From JABMRP01 sp964444795 (GTDB lineage Bacteria > Planctomycetota > Planctomycetia > Pirellulales > Thermoguttaceae), in the NCBI GenBank assembly GCA_964444795.1, contig CAYUIQ010000015.1:1-62168 (forward strand): 62,168 nucleotides of DNA. Direction: 5' to 3'. The notes below the pieces were generated by a model. It made no database searches, was not told the origin of the DNA, and worked only from the letters and a program-made list of their open reading frames with translations. Both the position numbers and the translations under genes were made by a program. Positions 24,684 through 32,608 of this stretch are shown here, in pieces. How positions within the stretch are numbered: the stretch's first letter is position 1; each line of letters begins with the position of its first letter.

Positions 24684-26117
24684 CTAAACGTCGACTTCGT
24701 CGAGCAATCGCAGCAATTCGGCGCGGATCTTCGGCTCGGCTTCTATTTCCAGGAAACTGGACAGCGCGGGCCAGGTGGTGTAGCCGCCCAGCTTGTGCTG
24801 TGCCGGCGGCGGCAAATAACCGGCGAACCCGTTGGCCAGTTCGACGTGGAACGTCGGCCGCAGGGGGCTCTGCTTCTTCACCGCCAACCCCGTCTCGGCG
24901 AACACTTCGCACGGCGAGGCCGCGATGCCCAGGTCGCCAATCCGCAGGGCCTGCAACTTCAGTTTCACGGTCGGTGGAAGCTTCGCCAGGCGGAGCACGT
25001 TATGGGCGTAGACTTTGCACCAGCCGTGGGCCGGCTCGTTCCACGTACCCGCTTGAACCTGCCGCGCCCACTCGAGGCGTTCTTCGTCCGGTAATCGAAC
25101 CTTCAACTCGAGTTCCGTTTCCCGCATGGCCAGCGACAGGTCGTCGCGATGTTCGATCCCTTCGACCACGCGATCGCACACCTCGGCCAGCGCCTGGCCG
25201 ACGGTGCGGATCCCCTCGAAACCGCCGCCGGGACTGCCCGTGTCGCCGCTGTTGCCGTTGGTCATCATGCCCACCGGAGGTGTATCGCTCTGCTCCGTGC
25301 CAAGCCGTTTTTCGATTGCCTCGGCGAAGCTGCCGAAGTAGTCGGCGCTGACCTCGCCGCGGCGGAAGGCAACATAGTGGATGTTGTAGTTGGCCACCAG
25401 CGCCAGCGGGCGACCGTCGGCGTGCCGGACCGAGAGGATCGAAACGGCCGGGTCGACCGGCCCGGCCGTCTTCAACCGGTTTTCCACCGGGCGACCGCCC
25501 ATGACCACCCGATCGCCCTTCTCGCCGAACGGGTTCGGTCCGACCGTGCCGGGTTTCATCATCCAGCGGCGGTTGTGAACAAATTCCGGCTTGCTGCCCA
25601 CGCCCCAGCCGATCAAAGCCGGTGCGAGCCGTTTCGTGGCCAGACACACCGCCTCGGCAATCCACTCCGATAGCGAGGCTTCGTAGCGGTCGTTCGCTTC
25701 GCCCAAACCGAGGGCGACCGATCGCGGGGCCATGTGCGTATGTGTGGCGGAGATCAACATTCGCTCGGTCGGTAAACCGGTCCGCCGGCTCACGATCTCC
25801 TTGGCCCGGTCGAGGATCTCGCGGGAAATCATCGTTGCGTCGCATACGGCCACGGCGATCCGCTCGGCGCCGTCGTCCAACACCAGCGCCCGGGCGTGAA
25901 GCCGGTCGCGGACGTGTTGCACGGGACCGATTCGCATGATGGTGCCGTCGAGCGACACGCCGGCCTCGGGCGTGATATCGACGGTGGCCGCCCCGGCGCG
26001 AAGGCGGGACGCCACAGTTTGCCCAAGGGCCGAATGCTTGGCCAAGAGAAACGCCGCGGTGCTTCCCGCCGCCGAGAAGAACTGCCGGCGGGGTATGGTT
26101 TGCTTGGGTCGTGTCAT
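24684..26117 (-). CDS. Exported neutral ceramidase-like protein
   Basis: A 477-residue protein resembling the N-terminal domain of neutral/alkaline non-lysosomal ceramidases. After a Tat-like signal (PRRQFFSAAGSTAAFLLAK) come RAGAATVDITPEAGVSLDGT, LVLDDGAERIAVAVCDATMI and MLISATHTHMAP, a histidine-rich zinc-site-like motif at about 130-142. GMMTNGNSGDTGSPGG follows at about 290. The family includes amide hydrolases, but many short bacterial members have unknown substrates. The true start is taken at 26117, 7 residues inside the longest frame. It lies just upstream of the sulfatase on the same strand. Confidence 0.75.
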   Translation of the reverse strand: MTRPKQTIPRRQFFSAAGSTAAFLLAKHSALGQTVASRLRAGAATVDITPEAGVSLDGTIMRIGPVQHVRDRLHARALVLDDGAERIAVAVCDATMISREILDRAKEIVSRRTGLPTERMLISATHTHMAPRSVALGLGEANDRYEASLSEWIAEAVCLATKRLAPALIGWGVGSKPEFVHNRRWMMKPGTVGPNPFGEKGDRVVMGGRPVENRLKTAGPVDPAVSILSVRHADGRPLALVANYNIHYVAFRRGEVSADYFGSFAEAIEKRLGTEQSDTPPVGMMTNGNSGDTGSPGGGFEGIRTVGQALAEVCDRVVEGIEHRDDLSLAMRETELELKVRLPDEERLEWARQVQAGTWNEPAHGWCKVYAHNVLRLAKLPPTVKLKLQALRIGDLGIAASPCEVFAETGLAVKKQSPLRPTFHVELANGFAGYLPPPAQHKLGGYTTWPALSSFLEIEAEPKIRAELLRLLDEVDV

Positions 26118-26350
26118 GCGAGATTCCCCGAATACCAATGTCCGTTTCCTCGTCTTCTTCTTATGGACAGTCTATCAGGAGTGAATCACCGGAGGCAACC
26201 GAGAGCCGGCCGATCGAACGAGAATGGCGTGGATGCATGCAAACGCGACCGTTTTGCCGGCGCGGTGGCGTATTTCTTGGGGTTGCCGGGCACTATCTGT
26301 AAGGTAAACTGTCCATATTGGAAGTTCCGATTCAAGACGGTGAAACGACC

Positions 26351-27412
26351 ATGGAAAGTGTACTGGTTACCGGTGGTGCCGGATTTATCGGCAGCGAGTT
26401 CGTGCGGCAGTGGATTGCCGAGGAATCGGACCGGCTGATCAATCTCGATAAACTGACCTACGCTGGCAATCTCGATTCGCTTGCCGGTGTGATGGACGAC
26501 CCGGGGCACGTATTCGTCGAGGGTGACATTGGCGACGGCCCGGCGGTTGCCCGGCTGTTGGAGCAGTACCGTCCCCGGGCGATTGTGAATTTCGCCGCCG
26601 AGTCGCACGTCGACCGCTCGATCGACGGCCCGGCTGCGTTTGTCGAGACCAACGTGGTGGGCACCTGCACGATGTTGGAAGCGGTCCGCGCCTACTGGTC
26701 CGGATTGAGCGACGCCGAGAAAGACGCGTTTCGTTTCCTCCACGTATCGACCGACGAAGTCTACGGTTCGCTGGGTACCGAGGGGCTGTTCACCGAAACG
26801 ACACCCTACGCGCCCAACTCGCCCTACTCGGCCTCCAAGGCGGCCAGCGATCATTTCGTTCGCGCCTACCACCACACCTACGGCCTGCCCGTGCTGGTGA
26901 CCAACTGCTCGAACAACTACGGGCCGTACCAATTCCCCGAGAAGCTGATCCCGCTGATGATCCTCAATGCTTGTGAGGGGAAGCCGCTACCGGTTTACGG
27001 CGACGGGCAACAGATCCGCGACTGGCTGTTCGTCGAGGATCACTGCCGGGCGATTCGCGCGGTATTGGCCGGCGGCGTTGTCGGCGAGGTGTACAACATC
27101 GGCGGCAATTGCGAGCGGGCGAACCTCGACGTGGTCCACGAGATCTGCGCGCTCGTCGACCGGTTGTGCCCCGATCTGCCCCATGCTCCGTGTACGTCGC
27201 TGATCACCTACGTCACCGATCGCCCGGGCCACGATCGCCGTTATGCGATCGACGCGGGCAAGATCGAGCGCCAACTCGGCTGGAAGCCACGAGAAGACTT
27301 CACCTCCGGACTGCGGCGAACGGTGCAGTGGTATCTCGACAACTCGACATGGGTCGGCCGAGTCACCTCGGGAAGCTACCGGCGAGAGCGACTGGGGCTG
27401 AGCGAGAACTAA
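26351..27412 (+). CDS. rfbB: dTDP-glucose 4,6-dehydratase
   Basis: A 353-residue extended short-chain dehydrogenase that converts dTDP-glucose to dTDP-4-keto-6-deoxyglucose, the second step of dTDP-rhamnose synthesis. It has the NAD motif VTGGAGFIGSEFVRQW at the N-terminus, FAAESHVDRSI, the catalytic STDEVYGSLG and Y-x-x-x-K in YSASKAASDHF, then NNYGPYQFPEKLIPLMI and the C-terminal ERQLGWKPREDF. The ATG at 26351 is preferred since it places the Rossmann motif at residue 7. rfbA follows after 29 bp. Confidence 0.95.
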   Translation: MESVLVTGGAGFIGSEFVRQWIAEESDRLINLDKLTYAGNLDSLAGVMDDPGHVFVEGDIGDGPAVARLLEQYRPRAIVNFAAESHVDRSIDGPAAFVETNVVGTCTMLEAVRAYWSGLSDAEKDAFRFLHVSTDEVYGSLGTEGLFTETTPYAPNSPYSASKAASDHFVRAYHHTYGLPVLVTNCSNNYGPYQFPEKLIPLMILNACEGKPLPVYGDGQQIRDWLFVEDHCRAIRAVLAGGVVGEVYNIGGNCERANLDVVHEICALVDRLCPDLPHAPCTSLITYVTDRPGHDRRYAIDAGKIERQLGWKPREDFTSGLRRTVQWYLDNSTWVGRVTSGSYRRERLGLSEN

Positions 27413-27441
27413 CCATTTCCTGATCCCCCGAAAGAGACCAC

Positions 27442-28344
27442 ATGAGTCAACCAACGCACTGCACTAAGGGGATCATCCTGGCCGGCGGCGCCGGAACTCG
27501 CTTGCATCCGATCACGCTGGCCATCAGCAAGCAATTACTGCCGGTTTACGACAAACCGATGATCTACTACCCGCTGTCGGCGTTGATGCTGGCCGGCATC
27601 CGTCAGATCCTGCTCATCTCGACGCCGGAGCACATCCCGTTGTTCGAGCGGCTGCTGGGCGACGGCGGCGAGCTGGGGCTTTCGATCGAGTACAAGGTAC
27701 AGCCCGAGCCGGGTGGATTGGCCCAAGCGTTCATTCTCGGCCGCGAGTTTGTCGGCTCCGATCACGTGGCCCTGGTGCTGGGCGACAATATTTTCTACGG
27801 CCAAGGGTTTCAGCAGATGCTTCAGCGGGCGGCCGCTCAAGAGACCGGGGCCACCGTGTTCGGCTACGCGGTCCGCGATCCGCATCGCTACGGCGTGGTC
27901 GATCTGGATGCCCAGGGCAACGCCCTTTCGCTGGAGGAGAAGCCCGAGCGGCCGAAGTCGAACTATGCGGTGACGGGCCTCTATTTCTACGACAATCAGG
28001 TGATCGACATCGCCGCCAACTTGCAGCCCTCGGCCCGGGGCGAGTTGGAGATCACCGACGTCAATCGCGAGTATCTCGCCCGCGGCCAGTTGCGCGTGGA
28101 GGTGTTTAGCCGGGGCTTTGCCTGGCTCGACACGGGCACCCACGAATCGCTGCTCCAGGCGGCCAATTTCGTCGAAACGATCGAGCAGCGGCAGGGGCTG
28201 AAAATCGCCTGCCTGGAGGAGATTGCCCTGCTCAAGGGGTTTATCACCGCCGACGGGTTCCGCGAACTGGCCCGCCGGCAAAATAGCGACTACGGCCGCT
28301 ATCTGCTGGAGTTGTTGACCCGAGACGACGCGCTGGGAGGGTGA
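27442..28344 (+). CDS. rfbA: Glucose-1-phosphate thymidylyltransferase
   Basis: A 300-residue nucleotidyltransferase that makes dTDP-glucose from glucose 1-phosphate and dTTP, the first step of the pathway. Typical segments are KGIILAGGAGTRLHPITLAI (nucleotide loop), QLLPVYDKPMIYYPLSALML, VLGDNIFYGQGF, FGYAVRDPHRYGVVDLD, EEKPERPKSNYAVTGLYFYD and FAWLDTGTHESLLQAANFV. The length is normal. It lies between rfbB and the small membrane-protein gene in the same direction. A second initial step enzyme is not seen. Confidence 0.95.
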   Translation: MSQPTHCTKGIILAGGAGTRLHPITLAISKQLLPVYDKPMIYYPLSALMLAGIRQILLISTPEHIPLFERLLGDGGELGLSIEYKVQPEPGGLAQAFILGREFVGSDHVALVLGDNIFYGQGFQQMLQRAAAQETGATVFGYAVRDPHRYGVVDLDAQGNALSLEEKPERPKSNYAVTGLYFYDNQVIDIAANLQPSARGELEITDVNREYLARGQLRVEVFSRGFAWLDTGTHESLLQAANFVETIEQRQGLKIACLEEIALLKGFITADGFRELARRQNSDYGRYLLELLTRDDALGG

Positions 28345-28555
28345 TCGAGCCGAGACCCACGGTCGAGTTGCAGGGAATATACGGGTTGCGAGAAACGTGC
28401 GGTTTGGCGAAGATGAGATGGATCGGCGCCCACAGCCCGGGTTTCGGCTCCCGCCGTGCTACAATTCCCTAGTCGCCCAAAGCCCTTGGTTGCCCGGCGA
28501 CTTGGATAGGGAGAGTCGGGCTGCCGATCGTTTGAAATCAGCAAGGAGACACGTC

Positions 28556-28729
28556 GTGTTTGGTTCGCCTTTGGTTGCCTACATCGATCCGATGTCGGGA
28601 ACAATCCTCATCCAGTTGGTCGTTGCCGGGGTGATCGGGGGCATTGCCTTCTTTCGCCGTTCGATCGGTCGCATGTTGCGGCTTGCGTGTTTCTGGAAAC
28701 GGCCCGACGACGACGACTCCTCGGATTGA
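28556..28729 (+). CDS. 57-residue single-span membrane protein
   Basis: A short protein starting at GTG, with AAGGAG at 28543-28548 and a 7-base gap. It has one hydrophobic helix (ILIQLVVAGVIGGIAFF) after a short lead with YIDPMSG, then basic residues (RRSIGRMLRL) and an acidic tail (DDDDSSD). The stop is 17 bp before the methyltransferase gene, so they are probably translated together. The Y-I-D-P-x-S-G lead is familiar from small proteins next to surface-polysaccharide genes, but I know no function. Topology: N-out is likely by the positive-inside rule. Confidence 0.75.
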   Translation: MFGSPLVAYIDPMSGTILIQLVVAGVIGGIAFFRRSIGRMLRLACFWKRPDDDDSSD

Positions 28730-28746
28730 CGCCCCCCGGAATCACT

Positions 28747-30186
28747 ATGCCACCCACCGATCTATCCGATAATACCACGCGCGTAGCGGGATCGTTTCGT
28801 GATCCTTCGGGTTACGTATTCTTCCGCCAGGACGAAGTTTTCCGTGCCATCGACGACTCGTGCCACCAGACGCTGCGCGATTTGGCCGATGCCCGGTTGC
28901 TTGACGAGCTTGCCAAAGAAGGCGTCATCGTCGGAACGCAGTTCGTCGAAGATCCGGGGCTGATCGAGACCTTACAGGCCGAGCACTCCGGGTTTGCGCA
29001 CTTCCTCCGGCACGAAACGCTGCGCCGAATCACGTATCCCTACGAATGGTCGATCTCGATGCTGGCCGATGCGGGTATCCGCACGCTCGACTTGCAGATG
29101 AAGCTACTGGAGTCGGGCTGTTCGCTCAAGGACGGCACGGCGTACAACATCCAGTTCGTCGGCGGCCGGCCACGGTTCATCGATCTGTCGTCCATCGAGC
29201 GGCCCAAGCGGTTGGACGTCTGGTTCGCCTTGGGCCAGTTTTCGCAGATGTTTACGTTTCCCCTGCTCCTGCAACGCTACCGCGGCTGGGATCTGCGGTC
29301 GTATTTCCTCGCCAATCTGGGGGGCCGCGGTATTGAAGACGTTGCCAAGTGCTTCGGACCCTTCCAGAAGTTGAGGCCGCGGCTCCTGTTGGACCTGACC
29401 CTGCCGTTGTGGCTGCACCGATGGGGAGAGAAAGGAAAGCGAGCCAAACGGGAGGTGCTGGAGAAGCCTCGGGAGAATCCCCAGGCCCAACTGCTCAACC
29501 TGCGTCGCTTGCGGACAAAAATCGACAAACTGGCCCGCGGCTACAAACCGGCCGGTGTCTGGTCGGAATATACGCAAATCTGCAACTACGACGACCAGGC
29601 GGAAGAAGCGAAGAAATCTCTGGTGAGAGAATTTCTCGAATCGACGGAACCCCGAAGCGTGCTCGACCTGGGCTGCAATACGGGCGACTACAGCCGCCTG
29701 GCCGCCGAGTGCGGGGCCGACGTCGTGGCCGCCGACGCCGATCACGACGCCGTCGAGATGCTCTATCGCCGGTTGCGCAAGGAGCCCGCCGCGATCACGC
29801 CGGTGGTGCTGGACCTCTGCAATCCCAGTCCGGGGATCGGGTTATCGAATCGCGAACGATCGCCGTTCATCGAACGGGTCGATTCGGAGTGTACGTTGGC
29901 CCTGGCGCTGATTCACCATCTGATCGTGTCGGGCAACCTTTCCCTGCCCGCGGCACGCGACATGCTCTGGGAGATGACGACCCGCGATCTCGTGTTGGAG
30001 TTCGTGCCCACCGACGACAGCATGTTCGAGCGGTTGATGAAGTTCCGCGTTGATCTCTTTGGCGGCATCACGCTGGACGCCTGCCGCCGGGTCTTCACCG
30101 AGCGATTCGAGTTGCTCCAGGAGAAACCGATTCCCGGAGCGAAGCGCACACTCTTGTTCCTTCGCAAGAAGACCGATCTCTCTTAA
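28747..30186 (+). CDS. SAM-dependent methyltransferase with extra N-terminal domain
   Basis: A 479-residue protein. The C-terminal third is a class I methyltransferase: SVLDLGCNTGDYSRLAAECG (motif I, about 303-322), then VVAADADHDAVEMLYRRL, and ALALIHHLIVSGNLSLP (motif IV region). The first about 280 residues are of another kind: FRDPSGYVFFRQDEVFRAID, RITYPYEWSISMLADAGI, and GCSLKDGTAYNIQFVGGRPR, a pattern seen in NoeA-like proteins. The ATG at 28747 was chosen because earlier frames overlap the small membrane gene. Lying between rfbA and rfbD, it may methylate a deoxysugar or glycan end. Its acceptor is unknown. Confidence 0.75.
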   Translation: MPPTDLSDNTTRVAGSFRDPSGYVFFRQDEVFRAIDDSCHQTLRDLADARLLDELAKEGVIVGTQFVEDPGLIETLQAEHSGFAHFLRHETLRRITYPYEWSISMLADAGIRTLDLQMKLLESGCSLKDGTAYNIQFVGGRPRFIDLSSIERPKRLDVWFALGQFSQMFTFPLLLQRYRGWDLRSYFLANLGGRGIEDVAKCFGPFQKLRPRLLLDLTLPLWLHRWGEKGKRAKREVLEKPRENPQAQLLNLRRLRTKIDKLARGYKPAGVWSEYTQICNYDDQAEEAKKSLVREFLESTEPRSVLDLGCNTGDYSRLAAECGADVVAADADHDAVEMLYRRLRKEPAAITPVVLDLCNPSPGIGLSNRERSPFIERVDSECTLALALIHHLIVSGNLSLPAARDMLWEMTTRDLVLEFVPTDDSMFERLMKFRVDLFGGITLDACRRVFTERFELLQEKPIPGAKRTLLFLRKKTDLS

Positions 30187-30213
30187 CGGCGGCCGCCCAA
30201 GAAACGCAAGCTC

Positions 30214-31068
30214 ATGAACATTGCCGTTACTGGATCCGGAGGACAACTCGGGGCCGAGCTTTGCCGGCAACTCGGCAGCCGGGCCGTGGGGCTGGACCTG
30301 CCCGACTTCGATCTGACCGACCGGGATCGCGTGGCGAAAACCCTGCGGGACATACGGCCGGCCGCCGTGATCAACACGGCCGCCTACACACAGGTCGACA
30401 AGGCCGAAGAACAACCCGAACTCTGCCGCGCGATCAATGCCACGGGTGTCGCCCGTCTGGCAGAGGTCTGCCGCACGTTGGATTGTCCGTTGGTCCAGGT
30501 GAGCACCGACTACGTGTTCGGCGCCGAGACAACGCGGTCGACCCCCTATCGCGAGAACGACGCGCCCGGGCCCTTGGGTATCTACGGCCAAACGAAACTG
30601 GCCGGCGAGCGCGAGGCGGCCCAGTGGGAAAAACACGTCATCGTCCGCACGTGCGGACTTTACGGCAAACCGGGCCCGCGGACTGCGGCGAGCAATTTCG
30701 TCGATACGATGCTCCGTCTGGCCGGCCAGCGGGACCGGTTGGCGGTGGTCGACGACCAGCACTGCACCCCCAGCTACGTACCGGATGTAGCCCAGGCGAT
30801 CGGCTTTCTACTCCAATCGGGGGCGGTGGGAACCTATCACGTGGTCAACACGGGCCGTACCACTTGGTACGATCTGGCTGCCGAGATCTTCAGCCGTCGC
30901 AACCTGACCATCGACCTGGCGCGGATCACGACGGCCCAGTACGGCGCGCCCGCCCCTCGCCCGCTGTACAGTCTGTTGGACACGGCCAAGTATCACGCCC
31001 TGCCAGGATGTCCACCCATGCCCTCGTGGCGAAATGCCCTGAATGACTACCTGAGTGCCAATCAATAG
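30214..31068 (+). CDS. rfbD: dTDP-4-dehydrorhamnose reductase
   Basis: A 284-residue NADPH-dependent reductase, the last step of dTDP-L-rhamnose synthesis. It opens with NIAVTGSGGQLGAELCRQL, then LPDFDLTDRDRVAKTLRDIR, VINTAAYTQVDKAEEQPELC, the S-T-D-Y-V-F-G motif and Y-x-x-x-K in YGQTKLAGER, and NFVDTMLRLAGQRDRLAVVD. The end is the YHALPGCPPMPSWRNALNDY type seen in RfbD. It is 27 bp after the methyltransferase gene. The epimerase rfbC, needed between RfbB and RfbD, is not in the window. Confidence 0.95.
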   Translation: MNIAVTGSGGQLGAELCRQLGSRAVGLDLPDFDLTDRDRVAKTLRDIRPAAVINTAAYTQVDKAEEQPELCRAINATGVARLAEVCRTLDCPLVQVSTDYVFGAETTRSTPYRENDAPGPLGIYGQTKLAGEREAAQWEKHVIVRTCGLYGKPGPRTAASNFVDTMLRLAGQRDRLAVVDDQHCTPSYVPDVAQAIGFLLQSGAVGTYHVVNTGRTTWYDLAAEIFSRRNLTIDLARITTAQYGAPAPRPLYSLLDTAKYHALPGCPPMPSWRNALNDYLSANQ

Positions 31069-31145
31069 AGGGGTAACGGCCTTTCCGTAGCTCTATTTAG
31101 GGTGAGGCGACCACCGAGGGAACCGCACAAACGGGGCAAAATGTA

Positions 31146-31174
31146 TTGACAACGCCTCAGGATCGGAGTCGAAT
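31146..31174 (+). promoter_or_regulatory. Candidate sigma-70 promoter for the pseudopilin gene
   Basis: Perfect TTGACA (31146-31151), a 17-bp spacer and TCGAAT (31169-31174, four of six matches). It lies 190 bp before the pseudopilin ATG with no gene between, so it is the likely rightward promoter. Confidence 0.45.
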
Positions 31175-31277
31175 AAGAGAAAGAGGGATGCTGAGGGAGG
31201 AGGGACCGCGTGGTCTCCTCTCCGTTGGCCTTTTCTCCTCGGTATGCCCCTGGGCAATAGGAAGCGGGGGAAGTCAG

Positions 31278-31312
31278 GCGGGCCAGTAAGGCGGGCCGGT
31301 AAACGGGCCAGT
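31278..31312. repeat. 13-bp tandem repeat
   Basis: Two near-identical 13-bp units GCGGGCCAGTAAG and GCGGGCCGGTAAA and a partial third unit sit in the leader between the candidate promoter and the pseudopilin gene. They could be a binding site for a regulator or a slippage product. Confidence 0.6.
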
Positions 31313-31365
31313 CCAGTCGTGGGCAAGGTGTGTACGTCCCACACTCCACAAGAAGGAACAGTATC

Positions 31366-32565
31366 ATGAAGCGGCCCGATTCGACCCGAAGGCTCCCACG
31401 GCGAGGGTTCACGTTGATCGAACTCCTCGTGGCCACCAGTCTCACGCTGGTGATGATGGGGGCGGTTGCCCAGATTTTTGTCATGGTCAACGAAGGCGTG
31501 AGCAGTTCGCGCGCCACGTTGGAAATGTCCGAGCGGCTGCGCAACACGGCGGCCACCCTGCAGCGCGACCTCGGCGGGCACACGGCGGTGACCATCCCGC
31601 CTCTCGATCCGGCAACGGACCAAGGATACCTCGAGATCATCGAAGGCCCCTTCAACGGGACCACCGTGACCATTCCGCAACCGGTCGACTCCAGTACCGG
31701 AAATCCCGACACGACCGTCGGCGATTGCGACGACATCCTGCTGTTGACCACGCGTAGTCCCGACGCCGCGTTCGTCGGCAGGTTTGGCCCCGGCACCATC
31801 CGGTCGCAAGTGGCCGAGGTCGCCTGGTACCTCCGCGGGCGGAAACTTTACCGGCGCGTGCTGTTGGTGCGGCCCGACGCCTTCGGGTCCTTGGCCAACA
31901 GCGATATCTCCGTACGTTCCGGGCCGACCGCCAATACCTTGGGGGATCTGACCAAGCGAGAGAATCGGTTCCTCCACACGGCCGGATATCCGCATAGCGT
32001 CGCCAACATCTGGCAGAGTCTGCCCTCGCCGCGAGACTATTGGCGAGATGATGATCCGCCCGCGGGGCCAGGCTTCCGGGATGGCGAAGACGTGATCCTC
32101 ACCAACGTCATCACCTTCGACATCAAGGTCTGGGATCCCGGCGCGCCGGTGGTGGCCGGTCCCGGCGGGGCGGCCCTGATGCCCGGCGACCCAGGGTATA
32201 ACACCAACCTCACGCACCTGAGCTACGGGGCGTTTGTCGACCTGGGCTATGCTCCCGGCTACATGCCCGGGGCCGGTGTACCCCAGCCCCTGTTCAATCG
32301 CTTCAACTACGACTCGATGGGCCTCTCCTCCGGTCTGGCTCGCGTCTACGATACGTGGTCGAATCATTACAACAAGCAGAACGGCATCGGATCCAACGGC
32401 ATCGACGACAACGGCGATGGCGTGGTCGACGACATCGGCGAATCGTCGAACCAGGCACCGTACCCGGCGCCCCTGAGAGGGGTCCAGATCAAGATCCGCG
32501 TATTCGACCCCGATAGCCGGCAGATTCGCGACGTGACCGTCAAACAGGACTTCCTCATACAGTAG
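31366..32565 (+). CDS. Type II secretion/type IV pilin-like pseudopilin
   Basis: A 399-residue protein with a class III prepilin signal: basic leader MKRPDSTRRLPRRG, then the cleavage motif G/FTLIELLVATSLTLVMMGAV with the essential Glu at position +5. It is larger than normal GspJ/PilW-type minor pseudopilins. After the helix come a beta-rich domain (DDILLLTTRSPDAAF and VAEVAWYLRGRKLYRRVLLV) typical of that group, and a calcium-loop-like stretch DDNGDGVVDDIG near the C-terminus. AAGGAAC precedes the start. No other pilus or secretion genes are next to it, so it probably serves a machinery encoded elsewhere. An MMPL exporter gene follows. Confidence 0.8.
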   Translation: MKRPDSTRRLPRRGFTLIELLVATSLTLVMMGAVAQIFVMVNEGVSSSRATLEMSERLRNTAATLQRDLGGHTAVTIPPLDPATDQGYLEIIEGPFNGTTVTIPQPVDSSTGNPDTTVGDCDDILLLTTRSPDAAFVGRFGPGTIRSQVAEVAWYLRGRKLYRRVLLVRPDAFGSLANSDISVRSGPTANTLGDLTKRENRFLHTAGYPHSVANIWQSLPSPRDYWRDDDPPAGPGFRDGEDVILTNVITFDIKVWDPGAPVVAGPGGAALMPGDPGYNTNLTHLSYGAFVDLGYAPGYMPGAGVPQPLFNRFNYDSMGLSSGLARVYDTWSNHYNKQNGIGSNGIDDNGDGVVDDIGESSNQAPYPAPLRGVQIKIRVFDPDSRQIRDVTVKQDFLIQ

Positions 32566-32608
32566 CCGGCAACGTTTTTCGGTTCATCCAGGACTCCTTC
32601 ACGCAATC

